In this document: piece by piece, positions 34,428 to 45,311 of the stretch
Layout: every line of letters begins with the position of its first letter
How positions within the stretch are numbered: the first letter of the stretch is position 1
NCBI RefSeq assembly: GCF_050942425.1
Contig: NZ_CP192063.1
Location: forward strand, 496,001-560,000
Direction: 5' to 3'
DNA from: Actinoallomurus sp050942425
GTDB taxonomy: Bacteria > Actinomycetota > Actinomycetes > Streptosporangiales > Streptosporangiaceae
Length of the DNA stretch: 64,000 nt
The notes under the pieces: generated by a model
Databases searched by the model: none
Told to the model about the DNA's origin: nothing
The model's input: the letters and a program-made list of their open reading frames with translations, nothing else
Program-made: the position numbers and the translations under genes

Positions 34428-34587
34428 GGGCCTGTCTCGAAGTCCGCTGTCCTACTGCGCGGCGTCCAGGCGGCGCCTCGCCGCGTTGTCGTCGGTCGCC
34501 AGCCAAAACCAGGCTGACTCCCTCCTCCGCCTTGCGAGGCACCACCTGGACACCGCTCGCTACGGACGGGGACTTCGAGACAGGCCC
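34428..34587. mobile_element. MITE, 160 bp, with 18-bp terminal inverted repeats
   Basis: GGGCCTGTCTCGAAGTCC at the left end is perfectly repeated inverted at the right end. The element is flanked by TA within CTA/TAG, suggesting a TA (or CTAG) target duplication as in IS630/IS5-group elements. It has no coding capacity. Internal complementary blocks (GCGGCGTCCAGGCGGCGCC... and GGTGCCTC...-like) would let it fold into a long hairpin. A second copy in the opposite orientation begins at 63867. It lies 5 bases after the kinase stop and touches the stop of the LysR relic. Confidence 0.9.
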
Positions 34588-34887
34588 TAGCCGACGGCCG
34601 GCTCTTGGTGCAGGAGTTCGCCGGTGGGGAGCAGCCGGGCTGCGCGGCGGAAGGCCGCGAGGGCGGGCCGGTCATCGTCGTCCCGGGGGGGCGACGGCCA
34701 TATGGGTCGGAGACATGTCCAGCGGCACGAAACACACGCCGGACGAGCGGGACACGGTGGGGTCACGCTCCAAGTCCTGGATGCGCCGACCGAACGGCTG
34801 GGCGCTGATGTAGTGCCGCTGGGCGGCGCGGCCGAAGTGCAACTCCTCCGCAAGCGTGATCGCGTAACGAAGTGACCGGATGTCCAT
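34587..34887 (-). pseudogene. LysR-family regulator relic, internally deleted
   Basis: ATG 34887 opens MDIRSLRYAITLAEELHFGR and AAQRHYISAQPFGRRIQDLE, the HTH of a LysR regulator. It then jumps directly to GVCFVPLDMSPTHMAVA, which belongs near the C-terminus. About 200 residues are missing. A further frameshift follows PPG, since DRPALAAFRRAARLLPTGEL continues in another frame to a TAG at 34587-34589. That TAG sits at the end of the MITE, so the insertion lies at the gene's 3' end. It cannot make a working regulator. Confidence 0.75.
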
Positions 34888-35064
34888 GCGATTCCCTCGT
34901 GACTGCCACGGAACACAACTCCCGCATGCAAAGGAATACGACTCCCCACGCCCCCCGGAAGTTTTCGGCTGATTGTCGCCATCGTTCCCGGGCAATGCGG
35001 TACCGCTGGCCGCGGTTACTTCTCTCTGCACCGTCGTCTGCACTCGGGCTGGGCCAGGTGGCGG

Positions 35065-35664
35065 CTACCTCCGGTCGGGCATGGTGGATTCTCGGGTGCG
35101 GGCCGTGCGGGGACGCATGATGAGTGCGGCGACGTAGTACGTGCACGGTGTGGAGCCCGCGTTGGCGTAGGCGTGCGTGACGTCCGCGGCGAAGTAGGCC
35201 GAGTCGCCCTCGTCCAGGTCGATGGCCGTGTCGGCGATGGTCAGCCGGAGGGCGCCGGACTCGACGACGATGTACTCGTGGGAGCCCGGGGCGTACGCCG
35301 GGAAGCGGCCGGCGTCGCAGTCCGGCGGCAGCGTCGTACGGATCCATTCGAAGTTCACGCCCGGCACGACCGGTGACAGGATCGTCCGCCGCCACCCGCC
35401 GCGTTCGTCGATGGTGTCCTGGTCGGCGGCGCGGCGCACGATGACCCGGTTGTCCTCGGGCTGAGCGACGAGATCGGCGAGAGGCACACTGAGGCCGTCC
35501 GCGATGCGGGCGAGGACCACGATCGTGGGCGCCTTCTGCCCGCGCTCGACCGAGGACAGCATGCTCACGCTCACGTCCGCCGCCTCGGCCAACTGCTGAA
35601 GGGTCAGGCTCCGGTCGTGCCGCAACGCCTGGATGTGCCTGCCCAGCACCACGAGATCCAGCAT
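35065..35664 (-). CDS. XRE-type regulator with C-terminal cupin sensor domain
   Basis: The product is 199 aa. Residues about 8-65 are an XRE helix-turn-helix (LGRHIQALRHDRSLTLQQLA, then VSVSMLSSVERGQKAPTI). Residues about 105-185 are a cupin_2 barrel (FPAYAPGSHEYIVVESG, then GDSAYFAADVTHAYAN). Such MerR/XRE-cupin fusions sense small ligands and repress neighbouring metabolic or resistance genes. It is divergent from a GNAT acetyltransferase with only 46 bases between, which hold a palindrome, so one site probably controls both. Confidence 0.88.
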   Translation of the reverse strand: MLDLVVLGRHIQALRHDRSLTLQQLAEAADVSVSMLSSVERGQKAPTIVVLARIADGLSVPLADLVAQPEDNRVIVRRAADQDTIDERGGWRRTILSPVVPGVNFEWIRTTLPPDCDAGRFPAYAPGSHEYIVVESGALRLTIADTAIDLDEGDSAYFAADVTHAYANAGSTPCTYYVAALIMRPRTARTRESTMPDRR

Positions 35665-35666
35665 TC

Positions 35667-35697
35667 CTCTATAATGTCATTAGATTTCGCTATAGAG
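35667..35697. promoter_or_regulatory. Operator/promoter candidate between cupin regulator and GNAT gene
   Basis: CTCTATA and TATAGAG form a perfect inverted repeat around 17 bases of A/T-rich sequence (ATGTCATTAGATTTCGC) in a 46-base divergent spacer. The spacing equals that between promoter elements, so repressor binding would cover both promoters. Confidence 0.6.
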
Positions 35698-35710
35698 AAA
35701 CGAGCGCGTC

Positions 35711-36226
35711 GTGACAGCTCCCCAGGCGATCATTCGCCCCGCGGTCCAGGCAGACCTGAAGGCCGTAGCCGAGGTCTTCGCGCACTATGTCGCCAACACT
35801 GTGATCACCTTCGAGCAGATCCCGCCGACGGTCGCCGACTGGCGGCAGCGGCTCGACGACCTCACCGCCCGGGGCCTGCCCTTCCTGGTCGCCGAATCGT
35901 CCGGCGATGTGGCGGGGTACGCCTACGCCACGCCATGGCGTCCCAAGCCGGCCTACCGCCACACGGTGGAGAACTCGATCTATCTCGCCCCGGACCTGAC
36001 CGGCAGAGGCCTTGGGAGCGCACTGCTCGGGGACCTGGTGGACCGGTGCGCCCAGGCGGACATGCGCCAGATGATCGCGGTCATCGCGGACAGCGGAAGC
36101 CGGGCCTCGGTCGCGCTGCACGAGCGGTTCGGTTTCACCCACGCCGGCCGGCTGACCGGCGTCGGTCACAAGCACGGCCGCTGGATCGACACGGTGCTCA
36201 TGCAGCGGGCCCTGACCGCAGGCTAA
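35711..36226 (+). CDS. GNAT N-acetyltransferase, phosphinothricin-acetyltransferase-like
   Basis: The product is 171 aa from GTG 35711 (VTAPQAIIRPAVQADL). The order NTVITFEQIPPTVADW, YAYATPWRPKPAYRHTVENS, LTGRGLGSALLGDL (acetyl-CoA binding) and FGFTHAGRLTGVGHKHGRWID matches the PAT/Bar/YwnH group. These acetylate phosphinothricin, methionine sulfoximine or related amines using acetyl-CoA. The real substrate here is unknown. The stop overlaps the stop of the convergent deazaflavin-fold gene. Confidence 0.88.
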   Translation: MTAPQAIIRPAVQADLKAVAEVFAHYVANTVITFEQIPPTVADWRQRLDDLTARGLPFLVAESSGDVAGYAYATPWRPKPAYRHTVENSIYLAPDLTGRGLGSALLGDLVDRCAQADMRQMIAVIADSGSRASVALHERFGFTHAGRLTGVGHKHGRWIDTVLMQRALTAG

Positions 36227-36657
36227 TCGGAGGTCAGACGGAACACCGGATGGCGCGATGCCTCGGCGGCGAACTCCTCGTCGGTCGAGTCGAGCGTGAC
36301 GTCGAAGTACGCGCGGGTGATGGGGACCTCCCGCAGGTACTGCCGAAGGACGGGAACACTGTCCTCGGGGGCCACCTCGACGACGCGCAACGTCTCCCGA
36401 TACCGCCCTCGGGCGAGCTGAACCTCTCCCGCGACACGAGCGTTACGCACCCAGTTGCTGACGCCGTAGGCGGCCACCAGCCATCGCTGGTCACCGTTCC
36501 GCATGACGTCGACCGGGGTTGAGCGCGGTTCGCCGGTCTTCCGGCCCCGCACGGTCAGTATGTGCCGGTAGCTCTTGCCCCGTCCGAGGCGGGTCATCAC
36601 CCCGAAAACGCCATTGATGAACTTCGTGCCCGCTCCGACACGATAGGTCTTGGCCAC
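36223..36657 (-). CDS. Nitroreductase/deazaflavin (F420)-dependent family protein (DUF385-like)
   Basis: The product is 144 aa. ILTVRGRKTGEPRSTPVDVM, RWLVAAYGVSNWVRNARVAG and GEVQLARGRYRETLRVVEVA are the split-barrel signatures of Ddn-like F420H2-dependent oxidoreductases. Such proteins reduce quinones, nitro-compounds or aflatoxins in actinobacteria. Catalytic residues cannot be assigned confidently by eye. It is convergent with the GNAT gene. Confidence 0.85.
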   Translation of the reverse strand: MAKTYRVGAGTKFINGVFGVMTRLGRGKSYRHILTVRGRKTGEPRSTPVDVMRNGDQRWLVAAYGVSNWVRNARVAGEVQLARGRYRETLRVVEVAPEDSVPVLRQYLREVPITRAYFDVTLDSTDEEFAAEASRHPVFRLTSD

Positions 36658-36883
36658 TGTCCGCTCCTTCGCCGTCCTCCCGACCCTGAAGGACCGGAAT
36701 CTTCATGTGAGTTTCTGGGAGTTTCCGACTGGCCCGCGCCGCGGCCTGCCGGTTTCCGGCGGACGGGGCCCCTTATTCACATGGCGCTCCCAGACTCGTA
36801 CAGATCTGTCCCAGAGGAGCGGATCACTGTGACGTGGTGCGCGACGACGGCGCGCACCACGTACACGAATCGGCTCTGGAGTC

Positions 36884-36964
36884 ATGATGATCGAAGTCCG
36901 CGGACTCACCAAACGCCACGGCGAGGTCCGGCCGCAGGGGGACCGACGGCCCCGCCGAGGCGCG
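36884..36964 (+). pseudogene. Relic of an ABC transporter ATPase start
   Basis: MMIEVRGLTKRHGEV is the first beta-strand of an ABC ATPase, normally followed by about 280 residues including Walker A and B. Here the frame passes at once through RPQGDRRPRRGA into the permease. All nucleotide-binding motifs are gone. An in-frame deletion of the ATPase body explains this best. Confidence 0.65.
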
Positions 36965-37738
36965 ATGTTCCTGCACTGCCTGAAGGCCGAGTGGATCAAG
37001 ATCCGTACCATGCGGTCGACGGTCTACATCGTCCTCGGCACCTTGGCGATCGGTGTGGGTCTCGCCGCGCTGAACGGCACGTCCGCCGGGCGCGAATACG
37101 CGACCATGACGGCCGCCGACCGGGCCGCTTTCGACCCACTGGCCACCAGTCTGCGCGGATATCTGCTGGCGCAGATCACGCTCGGCCTGCTGGGCGGTCT
37201 GGCGATCACCTCCGAGTACGGTGCCCGCACGATCGTCAGCACGCTGGCGGCCGTGCCGCGCCGGGCCCGGGTCCTGGCCGCCAAAGCCGCGGTCCTGATG
37301 GCGGTCACACTGCCGGTCGGGCTGCTGGTGTCCCTCAGCGGCTTCCTCGTCGGGCAGGCGGCGCTGGCGGGCGCGGGCGCCCCGCACCTCTATCTGTCCG
37401 ACCCTTCGGCGCTGCGCGGCATTCTGGGCGGCGGGCTCTATCTGATGCTCGCCGGCCTGTTCGGGCTCGCGATCGGCACGGTGCTCCGTAGTACGACGGC
37501 GACGGTGACGACGCTGTTCGGCACGATGCTGATCGTGCAGGCGTTCGCGCCGGCCCTGCCCGGGGCGCTCGGCGACTGGGTGACGAAATACTGGCCGCCC
37601 ATCGCGGGCGGCCAGATCATCACCGGCCACCATGACCCGGCGCTGCTGGCCCCCTGGGCCGGGCTCGCCGTCATGGCCAGTTGTGTCGCGAAACTGCTGA
37701 TGACGGCGTTCGTCGCCTTCCGCAAGCGGGACGCCTAG
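36965..37738 (+). CDS. ABC-2-type transporter permease (orphan)
   Basis: The product is 257 aa from ATG 36965 (MFLHCLKAEWIKIRTMRSTV), the usual start of such permeases. The frame is open further up to 36884. Six hydrophobic spans are visible, including VYIVLGTLAIGVGLAAL, ILAQITLGLLGGLAITSEYG-like, AAVLMAVTLPVGLLVSLSGF and LMLAGLFGLAIGTVL. The SEYGARTIVSTLAAVPRR loop is typical of ABC-2 permeases of export systems. Its own ATPase has been deleted upstream, so it can only work with an ATPase encoded elsewhere, or not at all. Confidence 0.8.
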   Translation: MFLHCLKAEWIKIRTMRSTVYIVLGTLAIGVGLAALNGTSAGREYATMTAADRAAFDPLATSLRGYLLAQITLGLLGGLAITSEYGARTIVSTLAAVPRRARVLAAKAAVLMAVTLPVGLLVSLSGFLVGQAALAGAGAPHLYLSDPSALRGILGGGLYLMLAGLFGLAIGTVLRSTTATVTTLFGTMLIVQAFAPALPGALGDWVTKYWPPIAGGQIITGHHDPALLAPWAGLAVMASCVAKLLMTAFVAFRKRDA

Positions 37739-37817
37739 CGACGACGCCCGCCGACCACCTGATCGCCCTACGCCGGTCCTCGCCGGTGCGACCTGAATCT
37801 GGACAGCGCCGGCGCGG

Positions 37818-39266
37818 CTACGGCTTCAGCGTGCCGGGCCAGAGGTACTGGTCCGCGGGCACCGTCGCGCCGCGGAACCATGCCTGGAAGAAGCCGGTGA
37901 GGTCCTGTCCGGTGACCTTCTCCGCGAACGCCTCGAACTGCGGCCAGTCGACGTAGTCACCGCGGTGCTCCTGCGGCCACTGCTTGATCAGCCGGTAGAA
38001 CGCCTTGTCGCCGACCTGCCGCCGGAGTGCGTGCAGGGCGAGCGGGCCCTTGCCGTACTCGTTGATCCCCGGTGCCTCGCCCGGGCGGTAGAGCTCCTTC
38101 CAGAAGTCGGCGTCGCCCTTCTTGGCGTTGACCTGCTCGCGGTAGCGGGCGTCGAGGTCGGCGCCGTCCTTGGCCTCGTCCCATAGCCACGTGGCGTAGG
38201 CGGCGAAGCACTCGGCCAGGCAATCGTCCTCGGGCCGGCGGGCGGCGGCCGAGACCCCGTACCACTGGTGAGTCTGCTCATGGACGACGGCGTCGAGGGT
38301 CATGAACTGCTTGTTGCCGGCGCCGAGGTACACGGGTCGGGTCTGCGGCGCGGTCGCCGGCGCGTCGTCGTCCACCTGGACGAATACGTTGCCGGCCGCC
38401 CGGAACGGGTACCGGCCGAACTCGCCGGAAAGGAACTCGAGGATCTCCGGCAACCGGTCCGCCAGCGGTTCGGTCGACTCCTGCAGCCCTGGTGCGTACG
38501 CGTTGACCACCGGGGTGCCGTCGGCGAGCGCCGACCGTTCGATCGTGAAGCGGTCGATGGACACGGCGATGTCGGCGGGGTCGACGTCCGGCTCCGTCCA
38601 GTCGAACGTGGCCGTGGTGGAGTCGCGCCGCACCGGGCGCTCCCGGCCGATGGAGACGACGCTCCAGCCGTCCGGCACGGTCGCGGCCAGGTGGAAGGCC
38701 GCCTTGTCGTGGGCGTCCTCGTGGACGGGGAACCACGCGCTGGAGCTTCCCTCGAATGCCGTGGCACCGCCCGACGCGGTGGGAAACCACCCGGCTCCCG
38801 GTGTCCCGTCGTACTCGACCCGGACCCGGAACCCGGCGCCGCGGCCGATCGGCGTCGCCGGCACGATGACGAGGTCCTTCTCGCCGGTCCGGGAGAAGGA
38901 CTTCACCGCTTGTGAATCGACCGTGACCGAACGGACCGTCGGCCCGCTGAGGTCGAGCGTGAAGCTGTCCAGCGCTTCGGTCGCCGTGGCGCTGACCACT
39001 GTGGTGCCGCGAAACGTCCGGGTGTCCGGCTGGTAGTTCATCGTGATGTCGTAGCCGGTGACGTCGAAGCTCCCGCCTCCCGCCTCAGCCGCGTAAGCCG
39101 CCATGCCGGTACGCGGCGAACCGTCGGCGCCGAAGCTCGTGTCGGCGCCCACCACCATGCCGGCGAGCACGGTCGCGGCCACCAGTGCCCGACCGCGGCG
39201 CGAGCCCCGCCGATACGGATCGGTGCCCGGACGATCGCGGAATCCGCTGCCTCGAATGAGATCCAT
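37818..39266 (-). CDS. Secreted M1-family aminopeptidase
   Basis: The product is 482 aa. A basic N-terminus (RRGSRRGR) precedes the signal core ALVAATVLAGMVVGA. Residues about 65-240 form the M1 N-terminal beta domain. The zinc site is HEQTHQWYG (about residue 328), with the second Glu in LAECFAAY about 20 residues on. The GAMEN-like exopeptidase motif is replaced by a shorter strand near VYLGAGNK, as is common in short secreted bacterial M1 proteins. The large C-terminal domain of classic aminopeptidase N is absent. It probably trims extracellular peptides. Confidence 0.85.
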   Translation of the reverse strand: MDLIRGSGFRDRPGTDPYRRGSRRGRALVAATVLAGMVVGADTSFGADGSPRTGMAAYAAEAGGGSFDVTGYDITMNYQPDTRTFRGTTVVSATATEALDSFTLDLSGPTVRSVTVDSQAVKSFSRTGEKDLVIVPATPIGRGAGFRVRVEYDGTPGAGWFPTASGGATAFEGSSSAWFPVHEDAHDKAAFHLAATVPDGWSVVSIGRERPVRRDSTTATFDWTEPDVDPADIAVSIDRFTIERSALADGTPVVNAYAPGLQESTEPLADRLPEILEFLSGEFGRYPFRAAGNVFVQVDDDAPATAPQTRPVYLGAGNKQFMTLDAVVHEQTHQWYGVSAAARRPEDDCLAECFAAYATWLWDEAKDGADLDARYREQVNAKKGDADFWKELYRPGEAPGINEYGKGPLALHALRRQVGDKAFYRLIKQWPQEHRGDYVDWPQFEAFAEKVTGQDLTGFFQAWFRGATVPADQYLWPGTLKP

Positions 39267-39380
39267 GGACGACAGGGTCGGCCGACGATGTCCGACCCGC
39301 GTCCCCGCCGCGTCGCAGTCCCGTCCCAGTGCCTTCCATGTTCTTGATCTTCTTGCACCGCCGGTTGGACGTACCCGTCA

Positions 39381-39401
39381 GCCGACCGGTCGTCAACCGA
39401 C

Positions 39402-39413
<12 letters not shown>
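39381..39413 (-). terminator. Hairpin at the end of nadE
   Basis: GCCGACCGGT and ACCGGTCGGC form a perfect 10-bp stem around 13 bases, spanning the nadE stop codon. It probably acts as its terminator. Confidence 0.55.
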
Positions 39414-41443
<2,030 letters not shown>

Positions 41444-41447
<4 letters not shown>

Positions 41448-42391
41448 CGGGACTCCGAATCCAGCCAGGGCCTGCGTCCCGGTCCGGTCGGGTGTGTTCC
41501 CGTGACACCCAGGACCATCGAGTAGAGGCTGGTCTGCGCGGCGATGAAGAGACGGTTGCGCTTGGCTCCGCCCCAGGTGATGTTGGCAACCGTCTCGGGG
41601 ATGACGAGCCGTCCGATCAGCGTGCCGTCGGGATCGTAGCAGTGCACTCCGTCGTCCATCGCGGCCACCCAGAGCCGGCCGGCGTCGTCGAAACGGATGT
41701 TGTCGAAGCGGGCCGACGTACGGTCGGCGGCTTCGGCGAAGATCTCGCCGTCCGACAGCGTGCCGTCATCGCGTACGTCGAAGACCCGGATGAAGCCCGC
41801 CCGGGTGTCGGAGACGAAGAGTCGCCGCTCGTCGGGCGAGAAGACGAGGCCGTTCGGGGCGCCGAAGCAGTCGGCGACCAGCCGGACTTCGCCGGTGGCG
41901 GGATCGATGCGGTAGACGTTGTTCGAGCCGATCTCGCTCTGCGCGCGATAGCCCTCGTAGTCGCTCCTGATACCGAAGTCCGGGTCGGAGAACCAGATCG
42001 AGCCGTCGGACTTGACCGTCGCGTCGTTCGGGCTGTTCAGGCGCTTGCCCTGCCAGCGGTCGGCCAGCACCGTGACCGTGCCGTCGTGTTCGGTTCGCGT
42101 CACCCGGCGGTTCCCCTGCTCACAGGTGATCAGTCGGCCCTGGCGGTCGAGAGTGTTGCCGTTGGTGTGCCCAGCGGAGCGGCGGAAGACGCTGACGGCA
42201 CCGGTCTCCTCGTCCCAGCGCAGCATCCGGTCGTTGGGGATGTCGCTCCAGATCAACTGTCGCCAGGCGGGCAGGTAGATCGGCCCCTCGGCCCAGCGGC
42301 AACCGGTGTACAGGACCTCCAGGTCATCATCACCGCTCATCCGGAACCGGTCGTCGAGCATCTCGTACAGCGCTGGGCGCAAGCTGGGCAT
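41444..42391 (-). CDS. SMP-30/gluconolactonase/LRE-family protein
   Basis: The product is 315 aa from ATG 42391, which has GGGGAGG six bases upstream. ATGs further up (to 42460) lack one. The six-bladed propeller family signatures are CRWAEGPIYLPAWRQLIWSD (with the metal-binding Glu), RLNSPNDATVKSDGSIWFSDP, GAPNGLVFSPDERRLFVSDT and FDNIRFDDAGRLWVAA. These are Ca/Zn-dependent lactonases of sugar acids or related compounds. It is coupled to nadE; why the two are co-translated is not clear. Confidence 0.88.
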
Positions 42392-42479
42392 GCGGATCCT
42401 CCCCATCCAGGTATAGGGCGAATCTAACGGGGCCTCGCCCTGCCGCGACGCCCCGGTCACGGTGCCGCGACGCTGAGGC

Positions 42480-43967
42480 CTAACGCGTCATCGACGGGTC
42501 CGGCACGGTGGCGTGTGCGGGCGGCGAAGGGCGGGTGCCCGTCGCGCGCCGAGCGCGGGCGAGGGACGCGAGTCCGGACAGGAGCAGGAGGGCGCAGGCC
42601 CAGGCGAACCAGTCGCCGAACCTCGTGTACACCGTGTCGGCCGAGCGGGTGGGCAGCGCGGTGACGACGGAGACGAACGGCGCGTCCGCGCTGTGCGCCT
42701 CGGCCCGGATCCGGCCGTGTGCGTCGCTCACGACCAGATCGCCGTTCCGGGCCGCGCGTGCCACGGTCAGCCCGTTCTCGACTCCCCGGGTCACCGCCAT
42801 CCGGCCGTGCAGCCAGCGGTCCCGGTCGAAGTCCCAGGCGGGTACGAAGAGCGTGGTCGCGCCGCTCTTGCGGTAGTCGCGAACCAGGCCGGGCAGGTCC
42901 AGATCGAAGCAGATGGCGATCCCCCAGCGGGAGCCCGAACCCGGCACGAACGCCTTCCGGGTCCCGGGCTGGAAGTCGCTCTCCAGGCCGGGGATGAGGT
43001 GGTGCTTGAAGTACTCGACCGGCCGGCCGCCGTCCGCGGGGACGTCGATGGCCGTGTTACGGAGGACACCGGCCCGCTTGAGGATCAGCCCGGCGATGAT
43101 GTCGACGTGCCGCTCGGCCGCGAGCCGTGCGAGCGGTGTCGTCAGAGCGGGCAGCGTCGCGTCGTCGGCGATGAACGCCTTCTCCGGCATGACCACGACC
43201 CGCGCGCCGCGTGCGGCGGCGTCCGGGATGCGCGCCAGGTACTGCCCGAGAAGGGCGTGTCCCCCCGGTGAGGCGACGGGGACCCAGCCGTCCCGGTCGG
43301 TCGCGAGCAGCGCCACCTTCTCGGCGCCTTCGCCGTCCGGCGTGCGCAGCCGCCAGGCGCCGTACCCGACCGTCAGGGCCAGGATGACGGCAGCCGTGAC
43401 CACCACCCGGAACCGCCCGGCCGCCCGCGGCGTGAGGAGCGCGGCGGCGGCCGCGGGCGCTCCGAGGAGCAGGAAGGTGATTCCCCACGGCCCGGTGAGC
43501 GAGGCGCTCTGCAGGATGGGCAGGACGTCGGCCTGGGTGTAGGCCAGACTCCACCATGCCCCGTTCGGCGACACCACCGAGACCGCGTACTCGATGGCGA
43601 CCCAGGCCGCCGGCACGACCGCGACGGCCGTCAGCGGACGCCCCCGCAGCATCAGCGCCCGCCACAGGAGGACGACCAGCCCGAACAGCAGCGCCGATCC
43701 GACGATCGTCGCGACGGCCATCGCCGGCGGGACCTGCACGGTGTGCAGGAAGTAGCCCCACATCGTCGTCTCGCCGCCGAGCCACGCGGCCGACGCCGCG
43801 AGGAACGCGGGGCGAGCGCCGACGCGGGAGGCGAGGACGAGCACCGGCAGCGGTGCGAGCCAGGTGAGCCAGGGCACCGGCGTGAGCCCGGTGCCGAAAA
43901 GGAACAGCGTCGTCGACAGCGCGGTTGCGGCGAGCACCACGGCGAGACGTCGAATCGGTGAGTTCAT
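42480..43967 (-). CDS. Apolipoprotein N-acyltransferase-like membrane nitrilase
   Basis: The product is 495 aa. ATG 43967 follows AGGAGG. The first 210 residues contain about six membrane spans (LAVVLAATALSTTLFLFGTG, ILQSASLTGPWGITFLLLGAPAAAA and others). A carbon-nitrogen hydrolase domain follows with the triad Glu in VVMPEKAF, Lys near EYFKHHLIPG and Cys in AICFDLDLPG. A last span lies at WFAWACALLLLSGLASL. This is the Lnt layout (N-acylation of lipoproteins), though sequence drift and the short linker leave other membrane amidases possible. Many lipoproteins in this window could be its substrates. Confidence 0.82.
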   Translation of the reverse strand: MNSPIRRLAVVLAATALSTTLFLFGTGLTPVPWLTWLAPLPVLVLASRVGARPAFLAASAAWLGGETTMWGYFLHTVQVPPAMAVATIVGSALLFGLVVLLWRALMLRGRPLTAVAVVPAAWVAIEYAVSVVSPNGAWWSLAYTQADVLPILQSASLTGPWGITFLLLGAPAAAAALLTPRAAGRFRVVVTAAVILALTVGYGAWRLRTPDGEGAEKVALLATDRDGWVPVASPGGHALLGQYLARIPDAAARGARVVVMPEKAFIADDATLPALTTPLARLAAERHVDIIAGLILKRAGVLRNTAIDVPADGGRPVEYFKHHLIPGLESDFQPGTRKAFVPGSGSRWGIAICFDLDLPGLVRDYRKSGATTLFVPAWDFDRDRWLHGRMAVTRGVENGLTVARAARNGDLVVSDAHGRIRAEAHSADAPFVSVVTALPTRSADTVYTRFGDWFAWACALLLLSGLASLARARRATGTRPSPPAHATVPDPSMTR

Positions 43968-44182
43968 CGTGCGGCCTCCTTCTTCAGCCGCCCCGACGGT
44001 CCCGGATCGGGCCTGGACGCACATCGCCGACGCGAGCGATCCGCCTGCCGTTCGCACGGACAGACCGCCTGCGGGGCCGTCTCGTTCGCAGGAGTGAGAC
44101 GGCCATCGGCCGGGCGAGGGAGGTGACGGCGGGTGCCGCGCGCCTAGTCTTTCCGGGTCCCTCTCACACCCCGGAGCCGGTC

Positions 44183-45307
44183 ATGCGGGCGAACATCCTC
44201 AATCCGTCACGGGCCGACGTCGCGATCGCCGTCGTGGTCACCGTGATGACGGTGACGCCTGCGATCGTCCCGCACCGGCAGCCGTGGTGGTTCACGGCGC
44301 TCGCCGCCCTGATGTCCGTGCCCGTGCTGTGGCGCCGCCGCGCCCTTTTCACCGTCGGGGCGGTCGTGGGCTCCGCGACGACGATCCTGGCGATCGCCGC
44401 GAAGTCGCTGCCGCACTCCCCGATGCTGCTGCTGCCGTACGGCGTGCTCGTGTGGACCTGCACGTTCGCGGTGCGGGATCTCTCACCGGTACGGCGCGCC
44501 GTGGGACTCGTCGGCCTGGCCGTCGGTGTGGCCGTGTCGCTCATCGTGCCGCACGAGGATCTGGAGACCTACCGCTACCTCGTCACCGCGATCGTCGCCG
44601 CGTACGCCGTCGGCGTCGGGGTGCGGGCCCGGCGGGCCGCCCGGAACGCCGAACGGGAGCGCGAACGTCGCGTCCGCGAGGAACGCGTCGCCGCGGTCGA
44701 ACGCGAACGCACCCGGATCGCCCGCGACATGCACGACATCGTGACCCACTCGGTCGGCCTCATGGTGATCCAGGCGGAGACCGGCCCGCTGGTCGTACGC
44801 GATCATCCGGAGAAGGCCGAGGCGGTCTTCGAGGGGATCGCGGAGACCGGACGGGACGCGGTCGGCCAGCTCCGCCTGATCCTCGGCGCGCTGCGCGGAA
44901 GCGACACGCACCACGACGCCGGTGGTCCCGGGCCGCAGCCGGGGCTCGACGCGCTGCCCACCCTGCTGAACAACGCCCGCCGGGCGGGCCTGGACGCCTC
45001 CACCGACGTGCGCGGTGAGCCACGGCGCCTTCCCGCCGACGTGGACATCGCCGCGTACCGGATCATCCAGGAGGCGCTGACCAACACGATCCGGCACGCG
45101 GGAGCGAGGACCGTCCGCGTACGGCTCCGCTGGTCCGGTGAGACCCTGGAGATCGAGGTCGCCGACGACGGCCGGGGCGCGCGGGAGCTACGGGAAGGAC
45201 ACGGCATGATCGGGATGCGTGAGCGGGTCACGGCCTGCGGCGGCCGGCTGGCCGTCCGGCCAGGGCACCCGGGGTTCGTCCTCACCGCGACCCTGCCGAT
45301 CGGATGA
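44183..45307 (+). CDS. NarL-type sensor histidine kinase
   Basis: The product is 374 aa. ATG 44183 follows GGAG at 6 bases. There are about five hydrophobic spans in the first 150 residues, then a coiled-coil of RRAARNAERERERRVREERV type. The HisKA_3 box is RIARDMHDIVTHSVGLMVIQ (phospho-acceptor His near residue 184). The ATPase domain has EALTNTIRHAGA (N box) and ADDGRGARELREGHGMIGMRER (G boxes). The response regulator gene starts 4 bases after it. Confidence 0.92.
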   Translation: MRANILNPSRADVAIAVVVTVMTVTPAIVPHRQPWWFTALAALMSVPVLWRRRALFTVGAVVGSATTILAIAAKSLPHSPMLLLPYGVLVWTCTFAVRDLSPVRRAVGLVGLAVGVAVSLIVPHEDLETYRYLVTAIVAAYAVGVGVRARRAARNAERERERRVREERVAAVERERTRIARDMHDIVTHSVGLMVIQAETGPLVVRDHPEKAEAVFEGIAETGRDAVGQLRLILGALRGSDTHHDAGGPGPQPGLDALPTLLNNARRAGLDASTDVRGEPRRLPADVDIAAYRIIQEALTNTIRHAGARTVRVRLRWSGETLEIEVADDGRGARELREGHGMIGMRERVTACGGRLAVRPGHPGFVLTATLPIG

Positions 45308-45311
45308 CGGC

